Source of the DNA: Terriglobia bacterium
GTDB lineage: Bacteria; Acidobacteriota; Terriglobia; Bryobacterales; Bryobacteraceae
Direction of reading: 5' to 3'
Assembly (NCBI GenBank): GCA_020073445.1
Contig: JAIQFE010000022.1
Location: 35,704-99,703, forward strand
Length of the DNA stretch: 64,000 bases
The position numbers were made by a program, and so were the translations under genes. A model generated the notes under the pieces. The model did no database searches, had not been told where the DNA came from, and worked only from the letters and a program-made list of their open reading frames with translations. Positions 55,436-63,864 of this stretch are shown here, in pieces (position 1 is the first letter of the stretch; each line of letters starts with the position of its first letter).

Positions 55436-56482
55436 ATGAAGCCTGTAATCTTGTTCGCCCTGGCGACCTGCGGGGTTTGGGCGGAGCAACCTGCGCCGGT
55501 TAAGGTGCTGTCCCACCGGCCTGGGCTCGCGTTCGTGCGATTTGTCGATCCGCGGGAAGACGCCTTCACGACCGAGGTTCCCAAGGGCTGGAAAACCTCG
55601 GGCGGCCTGTTCCGCTTGGCTTCGGTGGATACCCGTGGAGCAGTGGAGTCGGTTTCGCCTGAAGGCGATATCCGGGTAAGCGCGGGAGATGCCGACCTGC
55701 CTCCGTTCACGATTCCGAATCAGGTGCTGGCGATGGCGGGCTTCCGGGAAGGTTCCTGGTATTCTCCCGGCTACGGCGTCCGCATGATGGTCCGACGTTA
55801 CCAGCCGGGTGTGGTGTTTGCCGAGGACTACGTACGCTCCAAACTGGCGGCTAAGATCGCATGCTCGGGTCTCACGATCACCGCCAAGGCGTCGCGGGCG
55901 GATTTAACGCAGTCCATCAATGCCCTGTATGCCCAGTTCGCCGCGCAGGGGATGAATGTACGCGAAGACGCCGGCGAAGTTTGGTTCTCCTGTACCCGCA
56001 ATAACCAACAATGGAAGGGCTACTATCTGGCCGCGACGCAAATCAGCGAGGGCTCCGGCGGGGGCGTTTGGAATGCCGAGCACATCCTGGGTTATGCAGC
56101 TGCTTCCGACAAGATCGGGATCGCCGAAGCCGCAATGCTCCACCTGGCTGGCTCCATGCAAGTGAATCCCGAGTGGGTGAAGATGCAGCAGGGCGTCACG
56201 ATGGCCACGTCGCAGATCGTCGCCAAGACCAATGAACAAATCTCCTCCACGGTTCGCAAGACGTTCGAGAACAAGTGGAAGACTGAGGACGAGATCTTCC
56301 GGCGCGATGCCAACGCGCGCCGCGGAGTCACGGATGTTCTCGATCCGGAGACCGGCGAGTCCTGGACGGTGCAGAACGGAAGCAACCACTACTGGCGCAA
56401 GTCCGGATCGGACGTTATCGTCGGCACGCAGACCTACGATTCCCCGGGCGTGGGCTACGAGCCCCTGCGGGACCTGCGTTAG
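55436..56482 (+). CDS. Exported protein of unknown function
   Basis: A 348-aa protein with a signal peptide (MKPVILFALATCGVWA) and GGGGAG-like ribosome binding sequence just before the ATG. The mature part contains AFVRFVDPREDAFTTEVPKGWKTSGGLFRL, shown here as DPREDAFTTEVPKGW, a motif typical of proteins that handle a secreted substrate or stress response, then a long helical segment near 210-290 and a C-terminal YWRKSGSDVIVGTQTYDSPG. No catalytic motif is clear. It follows the gene at 54717 by 32 bp and is probably in the same operon. Confidence 0.66.
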   Translation: MKPVILFALATCGVWAEQPAPVKVLSHRPGLAFVRFVDPREDAFTTEVPKGWKTSGGLFRLASVDTRGAVESVSPEGDIRVSAGDADLPPFTIPNQVLAMAGFREGSWYSPGYGVRMMVRRYQPGVVFAEDYVRSKLAAKIACSGLTITAKASRADLTQSINALYAQFAAQGMNVREDAGEVWFSCTRNNQQWKGYYLAATQISEGSGGGVWNAEHILGYAAASDKIGIAEAAMLHLAGSMQVNPEWVKMQQGVTMATSQIVAKTNEQISSTVRKTFENKWKTEDEIFRRDANARRGVTDVLDPETGESWTVQNGSNHYWRKSGSDVIVGTQTYDSPGVGYEPLRDLR

Positions 56483-56503
56483 ACTGGGATAGCTAACTCG
56501 CGC

Positions 56504-56593
56504 GGAGAGATGGCCGAGTGGCTGAAGGCGCACGCTTGGAAAGCGTGTTTAGGGGAAACTCTAACCAGGGTTCGAATCCCTGTCTCTCCGCCA
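56504..56593 (+). tRNA. tRNA-Ser (anticodon GGA)
   Basis: A full cloverleaf of 90 nt with CCA encoded. The acceptor stem is GGAGAGA / TCTCTCC with discriminator G. The anticodon arm ACGC-TTGGAAA-GCGT carries GGA. A long class II variable arm (GTTTAGGGGAAACTCTAAC) and the T-loop GTTCGAATC are present. The long variable arm and the GGA anticodon identify serine. Confidence 0.97.
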
Positions 56594-57169
56594 TAACATC
56601 CTTTTTAGAATCCAAATCTTTAGCATCCTGCGTATCGGCATATACGCGGTTTTCATCAACACTTAGGTCGTGCTCTCCATTCACCGGCGCCATCGGAAGG
56701 CCTGTAAATACGAGGGTGATAGTGTTTCCAATAAGTGCTGGTGTAATTGGGGCGGCGTTATGCCGCCCTCCCTTCATCCGCATCCGACCTGGGTTCGCGG
56801 ATCTGCATCTGGATGTTCAGGAACACGTCGAGTTTCTGAGCTGCCATATTTGCCCAACCCTAAAGGGCTTCGATAACCCTACGGCATAGCTGGAAAAGCG
56901 CAACTACCAGGCCGCGGATAACTCCCTTGGAGCATGTTCAGTCAGGAAACCCGGTTCCGTTGGAAAGACCAACACCGAACAGCTTTGTACTGATGTTCGA
57001 TACCAATGGTCTGATGACCGGAGTGGTCTCGGCGCATCTTTCGAGTTCGGCTGAAAACATGCGCGATGATCCGGGCGCGCCGCTGCCGCCCACGACGATC
57101 CATTTCCCTCCGCGCGGCACGGATTCGTTGCTTAGAAGAGTTCGGCACGCTGGTGATACACTCGACCTG
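56594..57169. other. Non-coding or decayed stretch after tRNA-Ser
   Basis: About 575 bp lie between the tRNA and the first multiheme gene. Open frames on both strands here have no ribosome binding site or recognisable domain, and some are partly antisense to the tRNA. The region downstream of a tRNA 3' end is a common integration target, but I found no second copy of the tRNA tail or integrase remnant. TACACT at 57158-57163, 7 nt before the TTG at 57170, may be the promoter of the next gene. Confidence 0.5.
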
Positions 57170-58780
57170 TTGCGCTTCGTATACGCCCTGCTGCTTGCGA
57201 TTGCGTTCGGCGCCGACGGCGCGGAATCCGTGGGGAGCCAGGCCTGCGCCTCTTGTCACGCAGCCATCTATCGCAGCTTCATGCGAACGCAGATGGCTCA
57301 GAGCAGCGGCCGCGTGGGAACACAGGAGTCCAAGGAGCAATTCGACCGAGCTGAGTTTCGCGATTCGAGCGGCGCGTTCGCCTACACCGTGGGGCGTGAC
57401 GCAAGCGGATATTACTTTGATTTCCGGCAGCAGGGCAAGCCCGTCACATCACGTCCGATAGAGGGACGCCGCCCGCTGGACTACTTCGTGGGAAGCGGAA
57501 ACGCAGCGCGCAGTTATATCATCAACGTCGATGGATTCTTGTATGAAGCACCGGTCGCCTACTTTCGCAGTTTGGCTTCGTGGAGGTCCGCCCCCGGCGT
57601 AGCTCAGCTGGACTACCCGTATCTGACGCGGCCCATCCTGCCGGGTTGTCTCCAATGTCACGCCAGCGGGGTCCGGCGGATCGCGGGCACGCAGAACGCC
57701 TATGCCTCGCCGCCCTTCTCGGAGGGAGGCGTAGCTTGCGAGCGATGCCACGGCCCCGGAAGCGATCACATCTCCAGCGGCAAGCCCATGGTGAATCCGG
57801 CGAAGCTGGCGCCCGCCGCGCGGGATAGTATCTGCGAGCAATGCCATCTCTCCGGCGAAATCCGCGTTCCGAAGATGGGAAACGACGAGCCAGTGTTGAA
57901 TCCCGGCGATCGGCTGGCGGACTCTCTTACGGTGTTCGTGCGCTCCGGCTCCGAAGCGCAGTTGCGGGTGACGAGCCACGCCGAGAACCTGACCCAGAGC
58001 GCCTGCAAACGAAGGAGCGGAGAGAAGCTGTGGTGCGGCACCTGCCACGATCCTCATTCCGTTCCCAGCGCCACCGAGAAAGCGGCGTACTTTCGAGGCA
58101 AGTGCCTGACCTGCCATCAGACATCGTCCTGCAGCGCGTCACAATCCTTGCGGCAAGCCAACGGCGATAACTGCATAGCATGCCACATGCCGCGCAATCC
58201 TACCAGCGACGTGGATCATGTCGTGTTCACGGACCATGCCATCCCGCGGCGTCCAGCTTCCGTCGGTGTTTCGCCCTCTATATACGCGGATCTTGTGCCG
58301 TTCGGCGGCGGAAACGCCAGCACACGCGACCTGGGGCTGGCTTACGTCATGGTGGGGCTGCGCGAGGGAAACCCCAGGTACCTCGATCGCGCGTTTCGTC
58401 TGCTGCAAGACGCCGTCGCGCAAGGCGCCCGCGATCCTCAGACGCTGCTCTACCTGGCCCAGCTTTATCGCGACCGTTCGGACGACGCGCACGCGCGCCC
58501 GCTGTATGAAGAGGTCTGGCGAATGGACCAGGAACAGTATGCAGCCGGAGCCGCGCTGGGGGCATACCAGATGCAGGCGGGGAATCTCGAAGAGGCCGTG
58601 CGCCTGTGGCAACAGACGCTCGCCATTAGCCCCGCGCTACTTTTGGTCCGCGCGAATCTCGCCACCGCGCTCTGGCGCACGGGGCACCCCGATCAAGCGC
58701 AGGAGACGCTGAGAAAGGCGCTGGAATTCAACCCGTCCTTTCAACCGGCGATGGATCTCCTGAATCAGATCGTGAAATGA
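57170..58780 (+). CDS. Seven-heme cytochrome c with C-terminal TPR region, copy 1
   Basis: Product of 536 aa from the TTG at 57170, which starts a signal peptide (RFVYALLLAIAFGADGA). An ATG at 56927 would add 81 unconvincing residues. There are seven CxxCH sites in order: CASCH, CLQCH, CERCH, CEQCH, CGTCH, CLTCH and CIACH. They are spread over about residues 26-345, and the last is followed by MP as in many multiheme proteins. The C-terminal part (about 380-536) has helical TPR-like repeats (NLEEAVRLWQQTLAISPAL, HPDQAQETLRKALEFNPSF). It is likely a periplasmic electron carrier or reductase. The stop overlaps the next gene's ATG. Confidence 0.85.
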   Translation: MRFVYALLLAIAFGADGAESVGSQACASCHAAIYRSFMRTQMAQSSGRVGTQESKEQFDRAEFRDSSGAFAYTVGRDASGYYFDFRQQGKPVTSRPIEGRRPLDYFVGSGNAARSYIINVDGFLYEAPVAYFRSLASWRSAPGVAQLDYPYLTRPILPGCLQCHASGVRRIAGTQNAYASPPFSEGGVACERCHGPGSDHISSGKPMVNPAKLAPAARDSICEQCHLSGEIRVPKMGNDEPVLNPGDRLADSLTVFVRSGSEAQLRVTSHAENLTQSACKRRSGEKLWCGTCHDPHSVPSATEKAAYFRGKCLTCHQTSSCSASQSLRQANGDNCIACHMPRNPTSDVDHVVFTDHAIPRRPASVGVSPSIYADLVPFGGGNASTRDLGLAYVMVGLREGNPRYLDRAFRLLQDAVAQGARDPQTLLYLAQLYRDRSDDAHARPLYEEVWRMDQEQYAAGAALGAYQMQAGNLEEAVRLWQQTLAISPALLLVRANLATALWRTGHPDQAQETLRKALEFNPSFQPAMDLLNQIVK

Positions 58781-60984
58781 TAAACGGTGTGAGCTTCTCG
58801 AAGCTGCAGGCAGGGATTGCGACAATAGTTGTCGCGGGCTGCCTGGCAGCGGCCTGGATCTACACGCGGAGGCAGCCGCTCCCGTCACCACCGCAAACGG
58901 CGAACCCGCAAACATCCAATCCACAAAATGCATACGCAGACGCCGGAGTCTGCGCGGACTGTCACGCCGACAAAGCGGCCGGTTACCAAAAGACAGGCAT
59001 GGCCCGGTCGTTCGCCCGCGTGCTTCCCGAAAACGCGCCTAAATTCGGAAAGCCTCTTCATCACAAGCCGTCGGACAGCTACTTCGCCATGATCGCGCGC
59101 GATGGCAAGCTATACCAACGGCGCTGGCAGGTCGGATTCGACGGGAAAGAGACTAACGTCGACGAAAAACAAGCTGATTTCGTCGTGGGCTCGGGAAATC
59201 ATTCGCTCACCTATCTTCATTTCACCAGCCGCGGAGCGCTTCAGGTCCTGCCCTTGAGCTGGTACTCGGAAAAAGGCGGCTATTGGGACATGAGTCCCGG
59301 GTACGATCAACCCGACTATCCGGGCTCGGTTCGGCCGGTGCACTACGAGTGCATGTCCTGTCACAACGCCTATCCGAAGATCCCCCAGCCGCTCGAATCC
59401 ATCGCGAGCGCGGAAATGATCTTCGCCCAGCCGCTTCCGCAGGGCATCGATTGCCAGCGATGCCACGGACCAGGACAGCGGCATGTGGATCTCGCGTCGG
59501 CGGGCGGCAAGCCGGAGCAAATCCGGGCCGCCATCGTCAACCCGAAGAGGCTGGAACCGGATCGGGAATTGGAGGTTTGCCTGCAATGCCACATGGAGAC
59601 AACCAGTCTGAATCTGCCGCACTCGATCCGCCGGTTTGACCGAGCGCCATTCTCGTACGTCCCCGGGCAGCCCTTGGGCGATTTCAGCGTCGAGTTCGAC
59701 CGGACCGGGGGAATGAAGGATCGCTTTGAAATCGCGCACGGCGCGTACCGGCTGCGGCAATCCCAGTGCTATCTGAAGACCGCGGGCAAGCTGCGCTGCA
59801 CCACGTGCCACGACCCGCACGACATTCCGCGGGGACCGGGGGCCACCGCGCGCTATAACGGCGTTTGTGCAACGTGCCATGCGGATATGCTGCAGCGCGC
59901 GGCGGCTTCCGGCCCGCACGCCGCGGGCGCCGATTGCGTCTCCTGCCACATGCCGAAGCGCAGAACCGACGATGTGGTGCACGTGGTCATGACCGATCAC
60001 TGGATTCAGCGGCACAAACCGTCGGGAAATCTTTTGGCGCCAAAGACGGAAGTCATCGAGCCGGCGACTGAATATCAGACCGTGGTGGTCCCTTATTATC
60101 CGGCTCCGCTCGCCAGTACCCCGGAGAACGCCCTTTACACCGCCGTCGCTCAGGTTCGCGATCGGCGGAACCTGAAAGAAGGTCTCCCGCAGCTGGCGGG
60201 CTTAGTGGAGCGATACCATCCGGGGCAAGCCGGTTTCTATGCGGAACTGGGCCAAGGCTACCGCGCGGCGAATGATTTGCCGAAGGCAATCCCGTATTTC
60301 GAGGAGGCAGCGCGCCGGGAGCCGACCGCGTTCCGCCTGGTCCAACTGGGCAACGCGCTTATGGAAAACCGGCAGCTCGCACAGGCGGAAGAGGTGCTGC
60401 GGCGCGCCGTTGGCCTGGTTCCCGATGAGCCGTCGGGGTGGGCCACGCTGGGCTGGGTTCTTTGGCAACAGGATAAGGGAGCGGAAGCGCGAGCAGATTT
60501 GGAACGCGCGGTTGTCCTGGATCCGGACGTGCCCGAGGTCCACAACAATCTCGCCAACGTCGCATGGGGCATGGGGGATCAGGCTGCCGCCGAGCAGCAG
60601 TTTCGGGAAGCGCTGCGCATTCAGCCTGGCATCGCCGATTGGCGTCTGAATCTGGCGCGGGTGCTGGCCACGCGCGGCGAGATCCCCGAAGCACGTTTTC
60701 AATTCGAGCAGGCGATTCGACTGAAACCGGATTCCGCGGAAGCCCGGCTGGATTATGGCCGGCTCCTGGCGGATCAGAGTGAATTCGCCGCGGCCATCCG
60801 GCAGTTGGAAACCGCCGTTCGGTTGCAGCCCGATCTCTGGCGCGCGCACTTCGAGCTGGGGATGGCCTTGGGGCGCAGTGGCAATCCCACTGCCGCAGCC
60901 GAACAAATGAAGATTGCGGCTAATGGCTCTGACCCGCAGGTACGCGCCGAGGCTGCGGACGTGCTGCGACGGCTGAGACGGTAA
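58777..60984 (+). CDS. Seven-heme cytochrome c with C-terminal TPR region, copy 2
   Basis: A 735-aa protein with an N-terminal membrane anchor (residues 10-28), then seven CxxCH sites: CADCH, CMSCH, CQRCH, CLQCH, CTTCH, CATCH and CVSCH, within about residues 58-390. The long C-terminal half (about 440-735) is a run of TPR units, for example AEEVLRRAVGLVPDEPSGW, AEQQFREALRIQPGIADW and ARFQFEQAIRLKPDSAEA. The spacing of haems and the CHMP motif parallel copy 1, so the genes are tandem paralogues. The 4-bp overlap (ATGA) with copy 1 implies co-production of a complex. Confidence 0.88.
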   Translation: MINGVSFSKLQAGIATIVVAGCLAAAWIYTRRQPLPSPPQTANPQTSNPQNAYADAGVCADCHADKAAGYQKTGMARSFARVLPENAPKFGKPLHHKPSDSYFAMIARDGKLYQRRWQVGFDGKETNVDEKQADFVVGSGNHSLTYLHFTSRGALQVLPLSWYSEKGGYWDMSPGYDQPDYPGSVRPVHYECMSCHNAYPKIPQPLESIASAEMIFAQPLPQGIDCQRCHGPGQRHVDLASAGGKPEQIRAAIVNPKRLEPDRELEVCLQCHMETTSLNLPHSIRRFDRAPFSYVPGQPLGDFSVEFDRTGGMKDRFEIAHGAYRLRQSQCYLKTAGKLRCTTCHDPHDIPRGPGATARYNGVCATCHADMLQRAAASGPHAAGADCVSCHMPKRRTDDVVHVVMTDHWIQRHKPSGNLLAPKTEVIEPATEYQTVVVPYYPAPLASTPENALYTAVAQVRDRRNLKEGLPQLAGLVERYHPGQAGFYAELGQGYRAANDLPKAIPYFEEAARREPTAFRLVQLGNALMENRQLAQAEEVLRRAVGLVPDEPSGWATLGWVLWQQDKGAEARADLERAVVLDPDVPEVHNNLANVAWGMGDQAAAEQQFREALRIQPGIADWRLNLARVLATRGEIPEARFQFEQAIRLKPDSAEARLDYGRLLADQSEFAAAIRQLETAVRLQPDLWRAHFELGMALGRSGNPTAAAEQMKIAANGSDPQVRAEAADVLRRLRR

Positions 60985-61025
60985 AACTAAAAAGGCCGGT
61001 CACCCTTCTCAGGGCAATAATTAAC

Positions 61026-61054
61026 TTGACTCATCAGGCTTTTTGCCTCATACT
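61026..61054 (+). promoter_or_regulatory. Promoter of the IS1595 transposase gene
   Basis: -35 TTGACT (61026-61031), a 17-bp spacer, and -10 CATACT (61049-61054), followed by 6 nt and the ATG at 61061. This is the best sigma-70 match seen in the window, and the spacing implies a leaderless transcript. Confidence 0.6.
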
Positions 61055-61060
61055 TAGTTC

Positions 61061-62017
61061 ATGGCAGCAGAACCAAAGACTTTGCAGCAAGCGATCCTGT
61101 ATTTTGCCGATGCCGACAACTGCCTGAACTATCTCGTTGCGCGGCGCTGGCCGCTTGGCGTTGTGTGCCCTACCTGTGGGTCCAAGGAAGTGGCATTCGT
61201 CGCGTCCCGTCGCGTTTGGCAGTGCAAGACTCGGCATCCTAAGGCGCAGTTCTCCATCAAGGTCGGGACTATCTTTGAGGATTCTCCGATCTCGCTGGAC
61301 AAGTGGTTGCTTGCGATGTGGATGTTGGCGAATTGCAAGAACGGTGTTTCCAGTTACGAAATCAGCCGCGCCACTGGGATCTCTCAGAAGTCTTGTTGGT
61401 TTATGCTTCAGCGCATCCGGCTTGCCTTGCAAGGTGAGTCTGGCGGAAAGCTCAACGGAGAGGTCGAGATCGACGAGACCTATATCGGCGGAAAAGCGCG
61501 GAACATGCACAAGAGCGCCAAGGCGCGTCGAGGAATCAGCGGGACTGGTATGGGTAGCAAGGCTATCGTCATGGGCATCCTTGAGCGCAAGGGAACAGTT
61601 CGCGCTCACGTGGTCGAAACTTCGCGGCGGTCCAGCTTGCTCCCGAAGATTCGCGAGCACATTGAAGCGGGAACGGAAGTTTTCACGGATTCGCATCAGA
61701 GCTATTTCGGCCTTAGTGCTGAGTACACTCACAACGTGATCGATCACGCCAAGTCGTATGTTGAAGGGAACATCCACACCAACGGTCTGGAAAACTTCTG
61801 GAGTTTGCTCAAGCGCGGACTGAAGGGCACATATGTGAGCGTGGAACCGTTCCACCTGTTTCGGTACGTCGATGAACAGGCGTTCCGCTACAACAATCGG
61901 AAGGACATGGATGACAGTGACCGTTTTGACTTTGCAGTGCGTCAGATCGTCGGCAAGCGTTTGACTTGGGCCGAGGTCACCGGCAAGGTGGGAGAAAAAC
62001 CGGCGGAAGTCAACTAA
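61061..62017 (+). CDS. IS1595 family transposase
   Basis: A 318-aa DDE transposase. The N-terminal zinc-ribbon is CPTCGSKEV with a partner Cys in WQCKTRHP, which is CxxC plus one further Cys rather than the usual two full pairs. An HTH-like segment (GVSSYEISRATGISQKSCW) follows, then the catalytic core: VEIDETYIGG with the first Asp, VFTDSHQSYFGL with the second, and a late HTNGLENFWSLLKRGLKGTY region carrying Asn-Glu. The length is normal for the family, and no frameshift is visible, so the element could be active. Confidence 0.92.
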   Translation: MAAEPKTLQQAILYFADADNCLNYLVARRWPLGVVCPTCGSKEVAFVASRRVWQCKTRHPKAQFSIKVGTIFEDSPISLDKWLLAMWMLANCKNGVSSYEISRATGISQKSCWFMLQRIRLALQGESGGKLNGEVEIDETYIGGKARNMHKSAKARRGISGTGMGSKAIVMGILERKGTVRAHVVETSRRSSLLPKIREHIEAGTEVFTDSHQSYFGLSAEYTHNVIDHAKSYVEGNIHTNGLENFWSLLKRGLKGTYVSVEPFHLFRYVDEQAFRYNNRKDMDDSDRFDFAVRQIVGKRLTWAEVTGKVGEKPAEVN

Positions 62018-62040
62018 GGTTCGGACGTTACCACGTGGAC

Positions 62041-62220
62041 CTAAGAAGCGGAAGGCTTGACGGCCTTCCGCTTTTGTTTCGGTTTCGGTCCTGGGCGATT
62101 CGGATTCAGAGCGGCCTGTTTGCGGTGTTCCTCGACGCGCTGTTGTATCACGCTGTGGGGAACCGCAAGCACGCGATCCACGAGGTTCGTGAAGGCGTCG
62201 TACTCGACTGAAGTTTTCAT
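62041..62220 (-). CDS. Small IS1595-associated protein
   Basis: A 59-aa product, MKTSVEYDAF, then TNLVDRVLAVPHSVIQQRVE, then a basic Pro/Lys-rich tail NRPGPKPKQKRKAVKPSAS. Short proteins with the L-x-VPH-S-x-I-xx-R pattern often lie beside IS1595-like transposases, as far as I recall, and may be regulators or passengers. It is antisense to the IS orientation, and its 3' end overlaps the terminator hairpin of the transposase gene, which encodes its C-terminus. No strong ribosome binding site is seen (GGTAGGCG before ATG). Confidence 0.6.
   Translation of the reverse strand: MKTSVEYDAFTNLVDRVLAVPHSVIQQRVEEHRKQAALNPNRPGPKPKQKRKAVKPSAS
62047..62075 (+). terminator. Rho-independent terminator of the transposase gene
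   Basis: A 10-bp perfect stem AGCGGAAGGC / GCCTTCCGCT with a 6-nt loop (TTGACG), followed by TTT (a TTTT run from the last stem base). It lies 30 bp after the transposase stop. Confidence 0.75.
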
Positions 62221-62247
62221 CGCCTACCATGCTAACATCGCCGCTGT

Positions 62248-63864
62248 TTACCATTTGAATTCGGCATCGTTGATGACATCTTTTATTCTCTTAGACTGAG
62301 CGGGCTTGGCTATGTTAGCCCCCTTCGTCTTGGGGAGCTTTTTCTTGAGAGCCGCCAATAGGTCCGGTCCTTTCGCCACCACATCACGACTCTCTGCTTT
62401 TTTGGACAAACGTAGGTAGAAGCCATTAACCAATTTGAAAGCATCCTGTAGCGACTCTTGCGTTAGGGAAGCAGATCGTATGTCAAAGACCGCCTCAACG
62501 GACGGCGTGCGGCTACCTGTTATTTTGCAGCTCAGGTAATAGGCAATATAGAACAAGAGGTTCCTACGATCTCCATAATCCAAAGAGGAGATCGCATCCA
62601 GGAAGGTTTCTACCTTCCTGACGATCAGGACACATTTTAAGTACGCGCTCAGTTCGACAACTTTCGAAGCTTTGCGCGGCCTAAACAACAGCTTGTGTTT
62701 CTCTCCGGCCTTTTTCCCTTCAGATGCGCCGACGTAATCCCCCGGGCGTGCGCGTGAATCATCGGGGCGATGTAGCAGCAAAGCAATCGCGGCCTGCGTA
62801 ACCTCGTTGAAAGATACTATTTCCGCGATAGGCTTTCCTTGATCCTTATAAAAACCAGGACGGCGATCATAGTAGAGACCGTGCTGCTTAAAAAGATCCT
62901 CGATATCCCGGTGTACCTCGCCGGTTAAAAGGAGAGCCGACGCCTTGATAGGATTCTGATTATTGGTAGCCCTAATAATTTTGTCGCGTACGGCATCATC
63001 AGACACGGGTATCAGTTTTACTAAAACGACGCGCGCGTCGTTTTTTGAATCTTTTGTGTCTGAGAAGTGGCCAAATATCTGGCGTGATGTTTGGAGCCCG
63101 TTGACGACCTGAGCATCATCAACCGATAGGCTATATGCGTCAATAGGTGAGATACTCGCACACGTCACCGTTACGCCATTGTTAAGTTGCCAGAAGTCTG
63201 GCGGTGAGCCAGCATCAAGTGCGGCTCTCATTTGCCGATTCACTGATGTTCGACCCTGATTGCCCCTAACATTGGATTCAAAGATTAGCTCGTCTAGATC
63301 TCCGGATTCGTCTTTTAGGAAATCGAAATAGTCACCTAAACGCACCATCCCCACGTACCCAGTTCCAATTGGGATCGATTGGCCCTTCCACTTAATGGTG
63401 CGGGAGCTTCTGCGTCGCCTTCTCACGTAGACAAGTAGCTGGGCAGTATCAATGGCGCTAAACGAAACGCTATCTTTATTGTTCCCTTTGCCCCTATGTC
63501 GCTGGACGGCAGCTAGTACTCGATTTTTAGAGGCCGTGGCGGCAGAGTTCAGCGATGTGCCATCCCCGCGTGTTACATAGTAGAACTCAATATGGAGCGC
63601 AGGAAACGACTGCGCGACCGAAAGGTAAGTGCTTTTGAACGCGCCCATGAGCGATAGAATTTGCGGCGTGTATTTACCCTGGAGCGTTTTCGCCGAATTT
63701 GTCATGTCGAGCAGGTCGTTGATAAAGAAGCCAAACTTGTCTATTTCGTCTGGCTTGAATCCAGTGTCGGACAGTGAGGATTTTGACTGGAACACCATTA
63801 TGCGGATCGCATCTAGGAGCTTGCTGAAAAACTCTGCAGGGGCGTAGCCTCTAAGCAGAAGCAA
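62248..63864 (-). pseudogene. AIPR family (abortive-infection phage resistance) gene, probably 5'-truncated by an IS
   Basis: A 538-aa frame whose centre matches AIPR proteins: ELIFESNVRGNQGRTSVN, FWQLNNGVTVTCASISP and DAQVVNGLQTSRQIF, then a helical C-terminal half and a Lys-rich tail. AIPR members usually start with a nuclease-like N-terminus carrying a DGxxDxxID-type motif. Here that is missing. The frame opens (TTG) inside sequence that looks like the end of the neighbouring IS (GAGTTTTTCAGCAAGCTC), and AIPR-like sequence begins only at IMVFQSKSS. Base composition is visibly more AT-rich than the neighbours, indicating horizontal transfer. The product is probably non-functional, or a remnant of an anti-phage locus. 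Confidence 0.7.

Larger units (their letters stand above)
60985..62247 (+). mobile_element. IS1595-type insertion sequence (ends approximate)
   Basis: It contains the transposase gene, a terminator hairpin and an antisense companion gene. It lies between the multiheme operon and a lower-GC AIPR-type gene. I could not resolve the terminal inverted repeats or a target duplication, so the given ends are simply the limits of the neighbouring genes. Confidence 0.6.

Noticed and set aside
56493..56783. Minus-strand frame containing GFEPWLEFPLNTLSKRA
   Set aside because: This stretch is the translated antisense of tRNA-Ser, a well-known source of spurious proteins.
56594..56926. Integration site or genomic island boundary at tRNA-Ser
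   Set aside because: No repeated tRNA 3' end and no integrase remnant are seen in the following 4 kb. The mobile DNA starts only after 61 kb.
56927..57169. 81-residue N-terminal extension of the first multiheme cytochrome
   Set aside because: It has no signal peptide or recognisable domain. A TTG at 57170 starts a clean signal peptide 7 nt after a TACACT box.
61034..62254. Open frame of about 400 codons antisense to the IS1595 transposase
   Set aside because: Low-complexity composition and no domain. The transposase on the other strand is convincing.
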